Below, piece by piece: positions 7,610 through 13,835 of a stretch of 13,835 nucleotides of DNA (positions within the stretch are counted from its first letter, which is position 1; every line of letters starts with the position of its first letter). The position numbers and the translations under genes are program-made. The stretch covers positions 1-13,835 of the forward strand of contig ONUD01000206.1 in assembly GCA_900320925.1 (NCBI GenBank), in the 5' to 3' direction. The notes beneath the pieces are model-generated. The model was given only the letters and a program-made list of their open reading frames with translations. It was not told where the DNA came from and did no database searches. This stretch comes from an uncultured Eubacteriales bacterium. GTDB taxonomy: Bacteria; Bacillota; Clostridia; Oscillospirales; Acutalibacteraceae.

Positions 7610-8658
7610 GACGGCACCGCCTGTTCCAGTTTCAGCTGACCGTCCTGTGCATCGGGCAGGTCATAGCCCAAGTGCAGACAGGCCGCTTTGGTAATGCATC
7701 TTCCTCTGGGAGTACGGTTCAGGAAGCCAATCTGCATGAGATACGGCTCAATCACATCTTCAATGGTAACAGCTTCTTCGCCGATGGCGGCGGCAAGGGT
7801 TTCCAAGCCGACAGGCCCGCCCCGATAGAATTTGACGATGGCAGACAGCATTCTTCTGTCATTGGCATCAAGCCCCAATTCATCAATTTCCAGCCGTTCC
7901 AGTGCAATCCTTGCCGTTTGCAGGGTAATGACCCCATCTGACAACACCTGTGCAAAATCTCTGACACGTTTTAACATACGATTGGCAATTCTCGGCGTAC
8001 CCCGTGAGCGGGAGGCAATTTCCAAGGCACCATCAGGTTCTACCATAATGCCCAAAATACCTGCACTTCGGGTCACGATACTGGCAAGCTCCTGCGGTGT
8101 ATACAGCTCCAGCCGCAAGCAAACACCGAATCTGTCCCGCAAGGGAGCGGTCAGTTGTCCGGCTCTTGTGGTTGCCCCTACCAGCGTGAACCGTGGCAGC
8201 GGCAGGTGATAAGCAGCCGCCATTTGTCCCTTGCCGGTCACGATGTCAATGGCAAAGTCCTCCATGGCAGGGTATAAAATTTCCTCCACGGCTCTGGAAA
8301 TACGGTGTATCTCGTCAATAAACAGCACGTCACCGTCATTCAGATTGGTCAGAATCGCCGCCAAATCGCCCGGCTTTTCAATGGCAGGCCCCGATGTGAT
8401 ACGCAGGTTCACGCCCATTTCATTGGCAATAATGCCGGACAGGGTCGTTTTGCCCAGTCCCGGAGGCCCGTACAGCAATACATGGTCAAGACTTTCATGC
8501 CGCTGTTTGGCGGCTTCCATGAACACTGCTAAATTTTCCTTTGCTTTTTCTTGACCGATATAGTCACGCAGGGAACGGGGACGAAGCGGATTATCGCCCT
8601 CATCTCCCATAATTTCCGTTGGAGCAACAATTCTGTTTTCAAAGTCCATTTCTTCCAT
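7606..8658 (-). CDS. ruvB: Holliday junction branch migration ATPase RuvB
   Basis: RuvB is the hexameric AAA+ motor that, with RuvA, drives branch migration of Holliday junctions. From the ATG at 8658 the product has 350 residues. Visible are Walker A GPPGLGKT (64-71), Walker B FIDEIH (113-118), sensor 1 GATTRAG, the TAPLRDRFG arginine-finger stretch, and SRSRGTPRIANR at sensor 2. The C-terminal winged helix follows, with GGPVGLETLAAAIGE and FLNRTPRGR. The frame can also start at a GTG at 8667, which overlaps the ruvA stop as GTGA. I prefer 8658 because AGGG (8667-8670) sits 8 nt before it but touches the GTG. The choice changes only three residues. Confidence 0.97.
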   Translation of the reverse strand: MEEMDFENRIVAPTEIMGDEGDNPLRPRSLRDYIGQEKAKENLAVFMEAAKQRHESLDHVLLYGPPGLGKTTLSGIIANEMGVNLRITSGPAIEKPGDLAAILTNLNDGDVLFIDEIHRISRAVEEILYPAMEDFAIDIVTGKGQMAAAYHLPLPRFTLVGATTRAGQLTAPLRDRFGVCLRLELYTPQELASIVTRSAGILGIMVEPDGALEIASRSRGTPRIANRMLKRVRDFAQVLSDGVITLQTARIALERLEIDELGLDANDRRMLSAIVKFYRGGPVGLETLAAAIGEEAVTIEDVIEPYLMQIGFLNRTPRGRCITKAACLHLGYDLPDAQDGQLKLEQAVPS

Positions 8659-8663
8659 TGCTC

Positions 8664-9272
8664 TCACCCTTTCTTTCCAATGGCTTTCAGTGTTGCGGCG
8701 ATAATCTGTTCAACCGTCATATCAGGGGCAATGCCGCTCATGAAAGGCATGACTTCATCAGGAGAATATCCCAGCACCGCCAAGGCACCAATGGCTTGCG
8801 ATACATTGCCGCCTGTCGGACTGATACTTACCCCTGCCCCCGTAGGGACGGTTTCAGGCAAGATTGACAGCTTTTTGATTTTGTCTTTCAGTTCCAGAAT
8901 GATTCTTTGTGCCAGCTTGCTGCCGACACCGCTTGCCCTTGTCAGGGACTTCACGTCACCATTGGCAACCGCCAAGGCAAACTGTTCGGGAGTGAGTTCC
9001 GACAGAATGGCAATTGCCACCTTTGCCCCGACACCGCTGACAGAAGTGAGGATTTTAAAGGTATTCTTTTCTTCCTTTGTTTTGAAGCCGCAAAGCTCCA
9101 CGGCATCTTCTTTGACGATCATATGTGTGTAAAGCATGGCATTTTCCCCGATGTGGGGCATGGCTTTCAGGGTATTCATGGTCACAAGACAGCGGTATCC
9201 TACCCCGCCGCACTCTATCACTACTGCATTCCTTTCACTGTGTATCAATGTTCCATTCAGGCTGTATATCAT
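8664..9272 (-). CDS. ruvA: Holliday junction DNA-binding protein RuvA
   Basis: RuvA tetramers bind the four-way junction and load RuvB. The 202-residue product starts with the usual MIYSLNGTLI. It has an N-terminal OB-fold (about 1-62, with CGGVGYRCLV), two helix-hairpin-helix motifs (LTSVSGVGAKVA and LTRASGVGSKLAQRI) and a C-terminal UBA-like domain that contacts RuvB (ALAVLGYSPDEV). GAGGAG (9283-9288) lies 10 nt before the ATG at 9272, and that ATG overlaps the ruvC stop as ATGA. The frame opens upstream to 9338, but that extension only translates the ruvC end in another frame and is not part of the protein. Confidence 0.97.
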   Translation of the reverse strand: MIYSLNGTLIHSERNAVVIECGGVGYRCLVTMNTLKAMPHIGENAMLYTHMIVKEDAVELCGFKTKEEKNTFKILTSVSGVGAKVAIAILSELTPEQFALAVANGDVKSLTRASGVGSKLAQRIILELKDKIKKLSILPETVPTGAGVSISPTGGNVSQAIGALAVLGYSPDEVMPFMSGIAPDMTVEQIIAATLKAIGKKG

Positions 9273-9784
9273 CGTATCACGACTCCTCTTTGATTCAAAA
9301 GATGTTTGAGATTGGTTGCCGAATTCTGGGCATGGCAAATCGCAATGGCAAGGGCATCGGCGGTATCATCGGGCTTTGGCACTTCCGAAAGTTTCAGGAG
9401 CCGTCTGGTCATTTCCATCACCTGTGGCTTGTGAGCCTGCCCGTAGCCCGTGACGGCAGATTTGACCTGTAAGGGAGTATATTCATTGACGGGAAGATGA
9501 TGGTTCTGTGCCGCCAGCAAGATGACACCTCGTGCTTCGGCAACGGGAATCGCCGTTTTCTGGTTATTCTGGAAGTACAGTTTTTCAATTGCCATTTCAT
9601 CGGGAGCATTTTTTTGAATAACAGCCGTGATACCGTTGTAAATTTGCTGGAGCCGTTCACCGAACGGTGTATCGGCATTGGTCGTCACCGCACCGTAATC
9701 CAAAGCATGATACCGTCCCCGCTGAAACTCTATCACGCCGTAGCCAATAATGGCATAGCCGGGGTCAATGCCTAATATTTTCAT
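9269..9784 (-). CDS. ruvC: Holliday junction resolvase RuvC
   Basis: RuvC is the dimeric endonuclease that cuts Holliday junctions symmetrically after RuvAB processing. The 171-residue product has the RNase-H-like acidic site: Asp7 (ILGIDPGYAIIGYG), Glu67 (MAIEKLYF), and Asp140 and Asp143 (PKPDDTADALA). This matches the family pattern in both length and residues. The frame is open to 9943, but AGGAGG (9792-9797) lies 7 nt before the ATG at 9784 and the conserved N-terminus begins there. The extension crosses a terminator and a promoter, so it is not coding. This is the first gene of the ruvCAB-xseAB-ispA unit. Confidence 0.97.
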   Translation of the reverse strand: MKILGIDPGYAIIGYGVIEFQRGRYHALDYGAVTTNADTPFGERLQQIYNGITAVIQKNAPDEMAIEKLYFQNNQKTAIPVAEARGVILLAAQNHHLPVNEYTPLQVKSAVTGYGQAHKPQVMEMTRRLLKLSEVPKPDDTADALAIAICHAQNSATNLKHLLNQRGVVIR

Positions 9785-9791
9785 ATTCGTT

Positions 9792-9797
9792 CCTCCT
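9792..9797 (-). promoter_or_regulatory. ribosome binding site that fixes the ruvC start
   Basis: AGGAGG on the minus strand is 7 nt before the ATG at 9784. It sets the start well inside a frame that is open to 9943. Confidence 0.85.
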
Positions 9798-9809
9798 GCG
9801 TTTTCCCTT

Positions 9810-9838
9810 AGTATAGCATATTTTTGTCCGACTATCAA
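9810..9838 (-). promoter_or_regulatory. sigma-A-type promoter for ruvCAB-xseAB-ispA
   Basis: On the minus strand TTGATA (9833-9838) and TATACT (9810-9815) are 17 bp apart. Transcription would start near 9803, giving a leader of about 19 nt before the ruvC ATG that contains the AGGAGG site. The promoter directly follows the terminator of the upstream glycosyltransferase gene, so it probably starts the long left block. I see no LexA box of the Bacillus type (CGAAC-N4-GTTCG) in this short region. Confidence 0.8.
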
Positions 9839-9841
9839 CCG

Positions 9842-9875
9842 AAAAAAACAACCGTGAGGAATATCCTCACGGTTG
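9842..9875 (-). terminator. intrinsic terminator of the glycosyltransferase gene
   Basis: On the minus strand a perfect 12-bp stem (arms at 9864-9875 and 9849-9860, three-base loop) is followed at once by seven T residues (9842-9848). The 5' arm contains the last codons and the TGA stop (9867-9869) of the glycosyltransferase gene, so the stem begins inside the coding region. This separates that gene from the ruvC promoter directly downstream. Confidence 0.9.
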
Positions 9876-10802
9876 ATAGAATTTCGGAAACAGCTTCCAG
9901 GTAATGATTTTAGAACGCAGTTTAGGAGGAGTGGTTCTTGCAATTTTCAGAAGCCTGTCATACTCCTTGAGTTTCAGGGAATTTTTGACAGCCGACTCCG
10001 AAAACCCCTCTTTCAGCAGCAGGTCAACGCATGACATGACCACTGACGGCAGTTTATGGTAGACAAATGCATCGGTCAGCACGGTATTGCCTTTTTGATT
10101 GAGTTGTATGGTGTCATACACTTTCAGCATGGCATCAATTCTGGAAAAACAGCCGTTATTTTTGAGCAGTTCCTCCTTTTGGGACATATCCATATGGACT
10201 CTTTCCAGCTTTGCATTAGAACAGGCAATCTTCGGATCGAACAGCAGGGCATTAAAGACAAACGCTTCTGCATAGCCGACCGTACAGTCCTCATAAAAAC
10301 GGATATGGTTGGCAAGCAGATAGTCCCGTCTTATCATCACGGCACAAAAGTCCATGCTGATAAAAGAACGAATCAGCCCTACTGCCAACGCACAGCCGTC
10401 AAGATTGTTCATTTCCGTACTGACGACCTTGGCTTTCGGGGCGGCAAAGACAAAATCCGCATGATTGTCCTCGATATCCCGATAATACTCTGCAATATAA
10501 CAGCTTTTATACAGCCTGCTCGGATACACGAACGTAATATATTTTCCGTCAGATTTATAGATTCCCGTATTGAGTGCCGAACTGACAGTACTGCCCCCGC
10601 TCTGGATGACACAGCCCCTCAGATTGCGTTTTTTGATTTCATTCAGTGCCGAAAGCACACTGTTGTCTTTGGAATTCATGTCAATGACGATAAATTCCAC
10701 TTCCAGTTCCCCCGTACTTTCTGCGATTCTGCGGATAATCTCCGCCGTACCGTTTTTATTGTTCTTTGAAGGAATAATCACTGATATATCCACATTTGCC
10801 AT
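9867..10802 (-). CDS. glycosyltransferase family 2-like protein, DXD motif not conserved
   Basis: The N-terminal half resembles a GT-A fold family-2 glycosyltransferase: VDISVIIPSKNN (4-15), a second strand VEFIVIDMNSKDNS (35-48, Asp41 in the usual nucleotide-sugar position), and NTGIYKSDGKYITFV (78-92). Where family members normally have a DXD-type metal site after this, the protein reads YPS (93-95). The later acceptor/base region (RFYEDCTVGYAEAFVFN) is also only partly like the family ED motif. No signal peptide or membrane segment is evident. The product has 311 residues. The C-terminal third is basic and helical and I do not recognise it. GGAG lies 9 nt before the ATG at 10802, and a GTG three bases upstream is an alternative start. 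The gene has its own promoter and terminator, so it is probably monocistronic. Substrate and activity are unknown, and a non-catalytic role is possible. Confidence 0.75.
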   Translation of the reverse strand: MANVDISVIIPSKNNKNGTAEIIRRIAESTGELEVEFIVIDMNSKDNSVLSALNEIKKRNLRGCVIQSGGSTVSSALNTGIYKSDGKYITFVYPSRLYKSCYIAEYYRDIEDNHADFVFAAPKAKVVSTEMNNLDGCALAVGLIRSFISMDFCAVMIRRDYLLANHIRFYEDCTVGYAEAFVFNALLFDPKIACSNAKLERVHMDMSQKEELLKNNGCFSRIDAMLKVYDTIQLNQKGNTVLTDAFVYHKLPSVVMSCVDLLLKEGFSESAVKNSLKLKEYDRLLKIARTTPPKLRSKIITWKLFPKFYQP

Positions 10803-10834
10803 CACTCAATGCTCCCACATCCTGTAATGTCTTT

Positions 10835-10862
10835 ATTATAACACGATTTTCCCCTCTGCCAA
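10835..10862 (-). promoter_or_regulatory. probable sigma-A-type promoter for the glycosyltransferase gene
   Basis: On the minus strand TTGGCA (10857-10862) and TATAAT (10835-10840) are 16 bp apart, with a perfect -10 and a one-mismatch -35. They lie in the 101-bp gap after glmM, with a start expected near 10828 and a GGGAG ribosome binding site ahead of the gene. No convincing glmM terminator on this strand precedes it, so read-through from glmM is also possible. Confidence 0.65.
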
Positions 10863-10903
10863 ACAGAACTTTTGTCCTCTTTGCAGGGGGTTTTTGTGCA
10901 GAT

Positions 10904-12253
10904 TTACTGTCCGATTTCCTGTGCGATAAAGTCAGCGGTTTCCTGTGCAAGGGCAGTAATTTTTTCCTTGTCGCTCCCCTCCAGCATGACCCGTACCAGC
11001 GGTTCGGTGCCGGACAGTCTGACAAGGATCCTGCCTTCCTCTCCCAACTGCTGCCTGACGGCTTCAATCTGGTCTTGGATAGCCTGATGACTGCGAAACT
11101 GTGCCTTGCCCTCGTTGGTCACTTTCACATTCAGCAGTACCTGCGGATATTTTGTCATCACACCTGCGATTTCAGAAAGCGTTGCCTTCTTTGCATGAAC
11201 GATATGCAGAAGCTTTGCCGCCGTAAGCTGACCGTCACCCGTGGTAGAGTGGTCGAGGAAAATGACATGACCCGACTGTTCCCCGCCAAAGTTATAGCCT
11301 TCTTTCAGCATTGCTTCCAGAACATATCTGTCACCGACATTCGTGGCAACAAACTGCAAGCCATTGCCGCTGCAAAAACGGCTGAATCCCATATTGGACA
11401 TAATCGTACCAACGGCAGTATTTTTGGCAAGCTTGCCGCTGTCCGCCATCTCCTTGGCACAGATGGCCATGATGGCATCTCCGTCCACGACACTGCCCGT
11501 TTCGTCCACAGCAAGGCACCTGTCTGCATCGCCGTCAAATGCCACGCCCATTGGCAGATGATGGTCTTTGACATACTGTTGCAGGCGTTCCAGATGGGTC
11601 GAACCGCACCCTGCATTGATATTGACCCCATCGGGTTCAGCCGAAAGAATATGGCATTTTGCTCCCAGCCGTGTAAACAAGGTTTCCGCTGTGGCGGAAG
11701 CCGCACCGTTGGAGCAATCGATTGCCACCTCCATGCCGTCCAGATGGCATGGTACGGCTTCCACAATATGGTCAATATAGTCGGACACCGCCGTCTTGGA
11801 ACGTGTCACCCTGCCGATTCCGTCACCGACAGGTGTTTCATATAATTTTGCATGGTCAAGAACGATGGATTCGATTTCCGCTTCCAGTTCATCGGGCAGT
11901 TTATAGCCATTGCCCGAAAAAATCTTAATCCCGTTAAATTCAAAGGAGTTGTGTGAGGCAGAAATCATGATACCTGCATCGGCATGGTACTTCCTGACAA
12001 GATAGGCAACCGCCGGTGTCGGCACGGCTCCCAGCAGTTCCACATTGGCTCCGATAGAACACAAACCTGCTACCAATGCCCCCTCCAGCATATTACAGGA
12101 CAATCTTGTATCCTTGCCAATCAGTATTTTGGGATGTTGGCTGCCGTTCGTCAGAACCATGGCCGCCGCCCTGCCGATATTCATGGCAAGTTCGCATGTC
12201 AGTTCCTGATTGGCAATGCCCCTTGCACCGTCCGTTCCAAAAAGTCTTCCCAT
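10904..12253 (-). CDS. glmM: phosphoglucosamine mutase
   Basis: GlmM converts glucosamine 6-phosphate to glucosamine 1-phosphate, the step before UDP-GlcNAc for peptidoglycan and other cell-wall glycans. The 449-residue product is of normal length. It has all four mutase signatures: the phosphoserine loop ISASHNSFEFNG (97-108, active Ser100), the metal loop DGDADR (240-245), the sugar-binding GGEQSGH (323-329), and the phosphate-binding RLSGTEPLVRVM (412-423). The N-terminus GRLFGTDGARG is typical. AGGAGG (12263-12268) lies 9 nt before the ATG at 12253. The gene follows the TsaD-like gene by 22 nt. In many Firmicutes glmM follows cdaA and cdaR (cyclic di-AMP synthesis), and neither is beside it here. 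Confidence 0.97.
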   Translation of the reverse strand: MGRLFGTDGARGIANQELTCELAMNIGRAAAMVLTNGSQHPKILIGKDTRLSCNMLEGALVAGLCSIGANVELLGAVPTPAVAYLVRKYHADAGIMISASHNSFEFNGIKIFSGNGYKLPDELEAEIESIVLDHAKLYETPVGDGIGRVTRSKTAVSDYIDHIVEAVPCHLDGMEVAIDCSNGAASATAETLFTRLGAKCHILSAEPDGVNINAGCGSTHLERLQQYVKDHHLPMGVAFDGDADRCLAVDETGSVVDGDAIMAICAKEMADSGKLAKNTAVGTIMSNMGFSRFCSGNGLQFVATNVGDRYVLEAMLKEGYNFGGEQSGHVIFLDHSTTGDGQLTAAKLLHIVHAKKATLSEIAGVMTKYPQVLLNVKVTNEGKAQFRSHQAIQDQIEAVRQQLGEEGRILVRLSGTEPLVRVMLEGSDKEKITALAQETADFIAQEIGQ

Positions 12254-12275
12254 AAAGCTTTTCCTCCTTTACTTT

Positions 12276-13199
12276 TCACTTTATATGCTCCCGATAAGCC
12301 AGAAATGCCGTACCGGCGGCATTGTCCGCCGAAAAAGCAGGCTCCGCAAAATAGGCATGGAACTGCTTTGAGAGGCTGTCTTTGATAAGCCGGTCGGACA
12401 TCACGCCGCCTGCAAACAGCACAGGCATGGTACCATATTGTTCCAGTAATGCTCTGCCCATGCCCGCTATGGTCTTTTCAACGTATTGCAGGCACATGGC
12501 GGCTACCTCTTCCCTTGCCGCTCCCCCCTCAAAGGCTTTGCGGCAGATATTTTCAATTCCTGATAAACAGCAATCGGTTCCTTTCAAAGTTGCCTTGGCT
12601 TTGGACTTGACCGTACTTTGGACTGCCAGCTGTTCCAGTTCCGCACCGCACGGGAATCCCAGTCCCAGCATGACCCCCACTCTGTCAATGAGCTGGCCTG
12701 CATTCAGATCCAGTGTTTTCCCCACCAATTCCACCTGAAAATCCGGCTGTACCAGTACGGCTTCCGTTGTGCCGCCCGATACATGGAAGGCAAGAAACCG
12801 TGTCCCCAGCAGTTCCGTATGCCCTGAGGAGTACAGTGCCGCCGCAATATGATTTTTCTGGTGGGAAAACGTATACAGCGGCACATTCAGGACACTTGCC
12901 AATGCCCTTGCGGTACCATGACCGACCGTGAAGCACGGCATATACGAACCCTCCGCATCTCTCGGCTTGGAGGATACCCCGATGGCAGTAATGCTCCCGT
13001 CAAAGTCTTGCAGAAGCTGTTCCATGACCTGCGGAAGCTGTCGGACATGGTGAAAGACCGCATCGCTCTGCCGCAGACCGCACTCCCCCATTTTGACAGG
13101 CAGGAGCATTTTCTTCTGCCGTATGCACGGCGTTTCGCTGTCATACAATGCCGCCGAGGTGGTATAGTTGCTGGTATCAATGCCCAGATAGTATGCCAT
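12276..13199 (-). CDS. TsaD/Kae1-like ASKHA-family protein (short paralogue)
   Basis: The protein belongs to the TsaD/Kae1/YgjD family, whose main member transfers threonylcarbamoyl to A37 of tRNAs. Older annotations call such proteins M22 glycoproteases, an activity I would not infer. In 307 residues, somewhat shorter than a typical TsaD (about 335-345), I see LGIDTSNYTTS (5-15), the metal-binding HxxxH as HQKNH (113-117), SGGTTEAVLV (141-150), LGLGFPCGAELEQLA (178-192), FAGGVMSD (262-269), and the metal-ligand Asp292 in ADNAAGTA. The usual DDAAGEAFDK block reads LDLNAGQLIDR (163-173), so one Asp and the Glu are replaced. This suggests the Clostridia paralogue found beside nusB rather than TsaD itself, and its function is not established. 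GAGG (13207-13210) is 7 nt before the ATG. Start and nusB stop overlap as TAATG. Confidence 0.85.
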   Translation of the reverse strand: MAYYLGIDTSNYTTSAALYDSETPCIRQKKMLLPVKMGECGLRQSDAVFHHVRQLPQVMEQLLQDFDGSITAIGVSSKPRDAEGSYMPCFTVGHGTARALASVLNVPLYTFSHQKNHIAAALYSSGHTELLGTRFLAFHVSGGTTEAVLVQPDFQVELVGKTLDLNAGQLIDRVGVMLGLGFPCGAELEQLAVQSTVKSKAKATLKGTDCCLSGIENICRKAFEGGAAREEVAAMCLQYVEKTIAGMGRALLEQYGTMPVLFAGGVMSDRLIKDSLSKQFHAYFAEPAFSADNAAGTAFLAYREHIK

Positions 13200-13627
13200 T
13201 ACTTTTCCTCACCGTCCAGTGCCTTGGCAACAGAGCCTAATACGCCGTTGACAAATGCCCCGTCCTTGTCGGAAGCATAGCTTTTTGCCAGACGCACCGC
13301 TTCATTGATGGAAACGCTCACGGGAATGGACGGCATATACTTCATTTCGTACACCGCCAGCCGCAGAACGGCAAGGGATACCTTGGCAATCCTGTTTTTC
13401 TTCCACCCTTTCAGGTGGGCTTCAATCAGGGCATCCATTTCTTGGATATGGGCTTCTATGCCCTCCACAACCTCTTTTGCATAGTCGCTGAGCTGCATAT
13501 CACGGGCATGGAACGCATCTTCATACAGATCCTCCATGCTGTCGTCACGGAACATTCTTTCATAAAGGAGTTCAAATGCCTGCTGTCTGTCCTCACGCCA
13601 TTTCTGAATTTTGCTTCCCTTTTCCAT
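13199..13627 (-). CDS. nusB: transcription antitermination factor NusB
   Basis: NusB pairs with NusE (ribosomal protein S10) and binds boxA RNA to keep RNA polymerase elongating through rRNA operons. The 142-residue all-helical protein shows the family signatures. They are the N-terminal RQQAFELLYE (14-23), the middle LKGWKKNRIAKVSLAVLRLAVYEM (72-95), then VSINEAVRLAKSYA (105-118) and the C-terminal FVNGVLGSVAKAL (125-137). Two ATG codons are adjacent. AGGAG (13634-13638) is 6 nt before the second (13627) but only 3 nt before the first (13630), so I start at 13627. The gene begins 12 nt after the tyrS stop and overlaps the TsaD-like gene by one base. Confidence 0.95.
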   Translation of the reverse strand: MEKGSKIQKWREDRQQAFELLYERMFRDDSMEDLYEDAFHARDMQLSDYAKEVVEGIEAHIQEMDALIEAHLKGWKKNRIAKVSLAVLRLAVYEMKYMPSIPVSVSINEAVRLAKSYASDKDGAFVNGVLGSVAKALDGEEK

Positions 13628-13639
13628 CATGCTCTCCTA

Positions 13640-13835
13640 TCACTTCAAAATCGCCTTATGGAACACCTTTTTGCCTTTTTTGATGACAACATAGCCCTTA
13701 GCAAAATGGTCTTTGGAAAGTTCCGCCTTGACATCGGTCACTTTCTCATCATCAATGGCAATACCGCCCTGCTGAATCAGCCGTCTTGCCTCCCCCTTGG
13801 ACGGTACCAGCCCCGTCAGGGAAAGCAGTTCAATG
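13640..13835 (-). CDS. tyrS: tyrosyl-tRNA synthetase, C-terminal S4 domain only (5' part outside window)
   Basis: I translated this edge fragment by hand, and it gives 65 codons including the TGA at 13640-13642. It contains GLVPSKGEARRLIQQGG followed by IAIDDEKVTD, and ends with YVVIKKGKKVFHKAILK. This is the S4-like tRNA-binding domain at the C-terminus of bacterial tyrosyl-tRNA synthetase, which charges tRNA-Tyr. The catalytic domain with HIGH and KMSKS lies beyond the right edge. The S4 fold occurs in other RNA-binding proteins, but the GLVPSK-EARRLIQQGG wording and the KGKK-FHK ending are specific enough for TyrS. Its upstream region (promoter, possible T-box) is not visible. Confidence 0.87.
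   Translation of the reverse strand, partial: IELLSLTGLVPSKGEARRLIQQGGIAIDDEKVTDVKAELSKDHFAKGYVVIKKGKKVFHKAILK

Noticed and set aside
9273..9338. N-terminal extension of RuvA by 22 residues to 9338
   Set aside because: The extra residues are the ruvC 3' end in another frame. The family start MIYSLNG and an ATGA overlap with ruvC are at 9272.
9785..9943. N-terminal extension of RuvC by 53 residues to 9943
   Set aside because: It would translate through the terminator and the promoter. The strong AGGAGG and the conserved MKILGIDPG start are at 9784.
10851..10890. Possible terminator after glmM: CCCCTCTGC (10851-10859) can pair with GCAGGGGG (10883-10890), with five T residues following on the plus strand
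   Set aside because: The stem has a bulge and a 23-base loop. The T-run is on the strand with no genes, and on the minus strand no U-tract follows. It also overlaps the -35 of the glycosyltransferase promoter, so I treat it as chance complementarity.
12276..13199. Calling the TsaD-like gene an O-sialoglycoprotein endopeptidase
   Set aside because: The family's protease label is historical. The sequence shows an ASKHA nucleotide-binding fold with an HxxxH metal site and gives no support for peptidase activity.
1..13835. Mobile element, CRISPR array, defence or phage island
   Set aside because: All genes are co-oriented housekeeping genes in conserved order. I found no transposase, integrase, direct-repeat array, attachment-like repeat or tRNA, and the longest unassigned gap is about 100 bases.

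Overview
This window looks like chromosomal housekeeping DNA from a Clostridia-class Firmicute. I favour the Ruminococcaceae/Oscillospiraceae, but I cannot name the species. Three things support this: the conserved order xseA-xseB-ispA-dxs-tlyA-nadK-argR-recN, the strong AGGAGG-type ribosome binding sites, and the intermediate base composition. Every gene I can support lies on the minus strand, so the window reads right to left in transcription order. I see no mobile element, CRISPR array, tRNA, rRNA, phage gene or plasmid function.

Right part (13835 to about 10900): the 3' end of tyrS (tyrosyl-tRNA synthetase), then nusB (antitermination factor), a shortened TsaD/Kae1-like ASKHA protein, and glmM (phosphoglucosamine mutase). 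Gaps are short or absent, so this looks like one transcription unit that starts outside the window.

Middle (10862 to 9842): a single gene for a family-2-like glycosyltransferase. It has its own sigma-A-type promoter and an intrinsic terminator whose stem contains the gene's stop codon. Its usual metal-binding DXD position is not acidic. This is the least ordinary gene here.

Left part (9838 to 1): a long block starting from a clear promoter just after that terminator. It encodes Holliday-junction processing (ruvC, ruvA, ruvB), exonuclease VII (xseA, xseB) and farnesyl diphosphate synthase (ispA). A second good promoter then lies in front of dxs (DXP synthase), tlyA (rRNA 2'-O-methyltransferase), nadK (NAD kinase), argR (arginine repressor) and recN (repair ATPase, cut by the left edge at its ABC signature). 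Most junctions are ATGA or GTGA overlaps or gaps of a few bases, so translation is probably coupled. The block combines DNA repair (ruvCAB, xseAB, recN) with isoprenoid supply (ispA, dxs), NADP supply and arginine control. This linkage is conserved in many Firmicutes and is not a new pathway.

I did not find a convincing new biological system. The points most worth checking are the degenerate glycosyltransferase, the overlapping inverted repeats joining its terminator to the ruvC promoter, the interleaved inverted repeats in the dxs promoter, and the TsaD-like paralogue.
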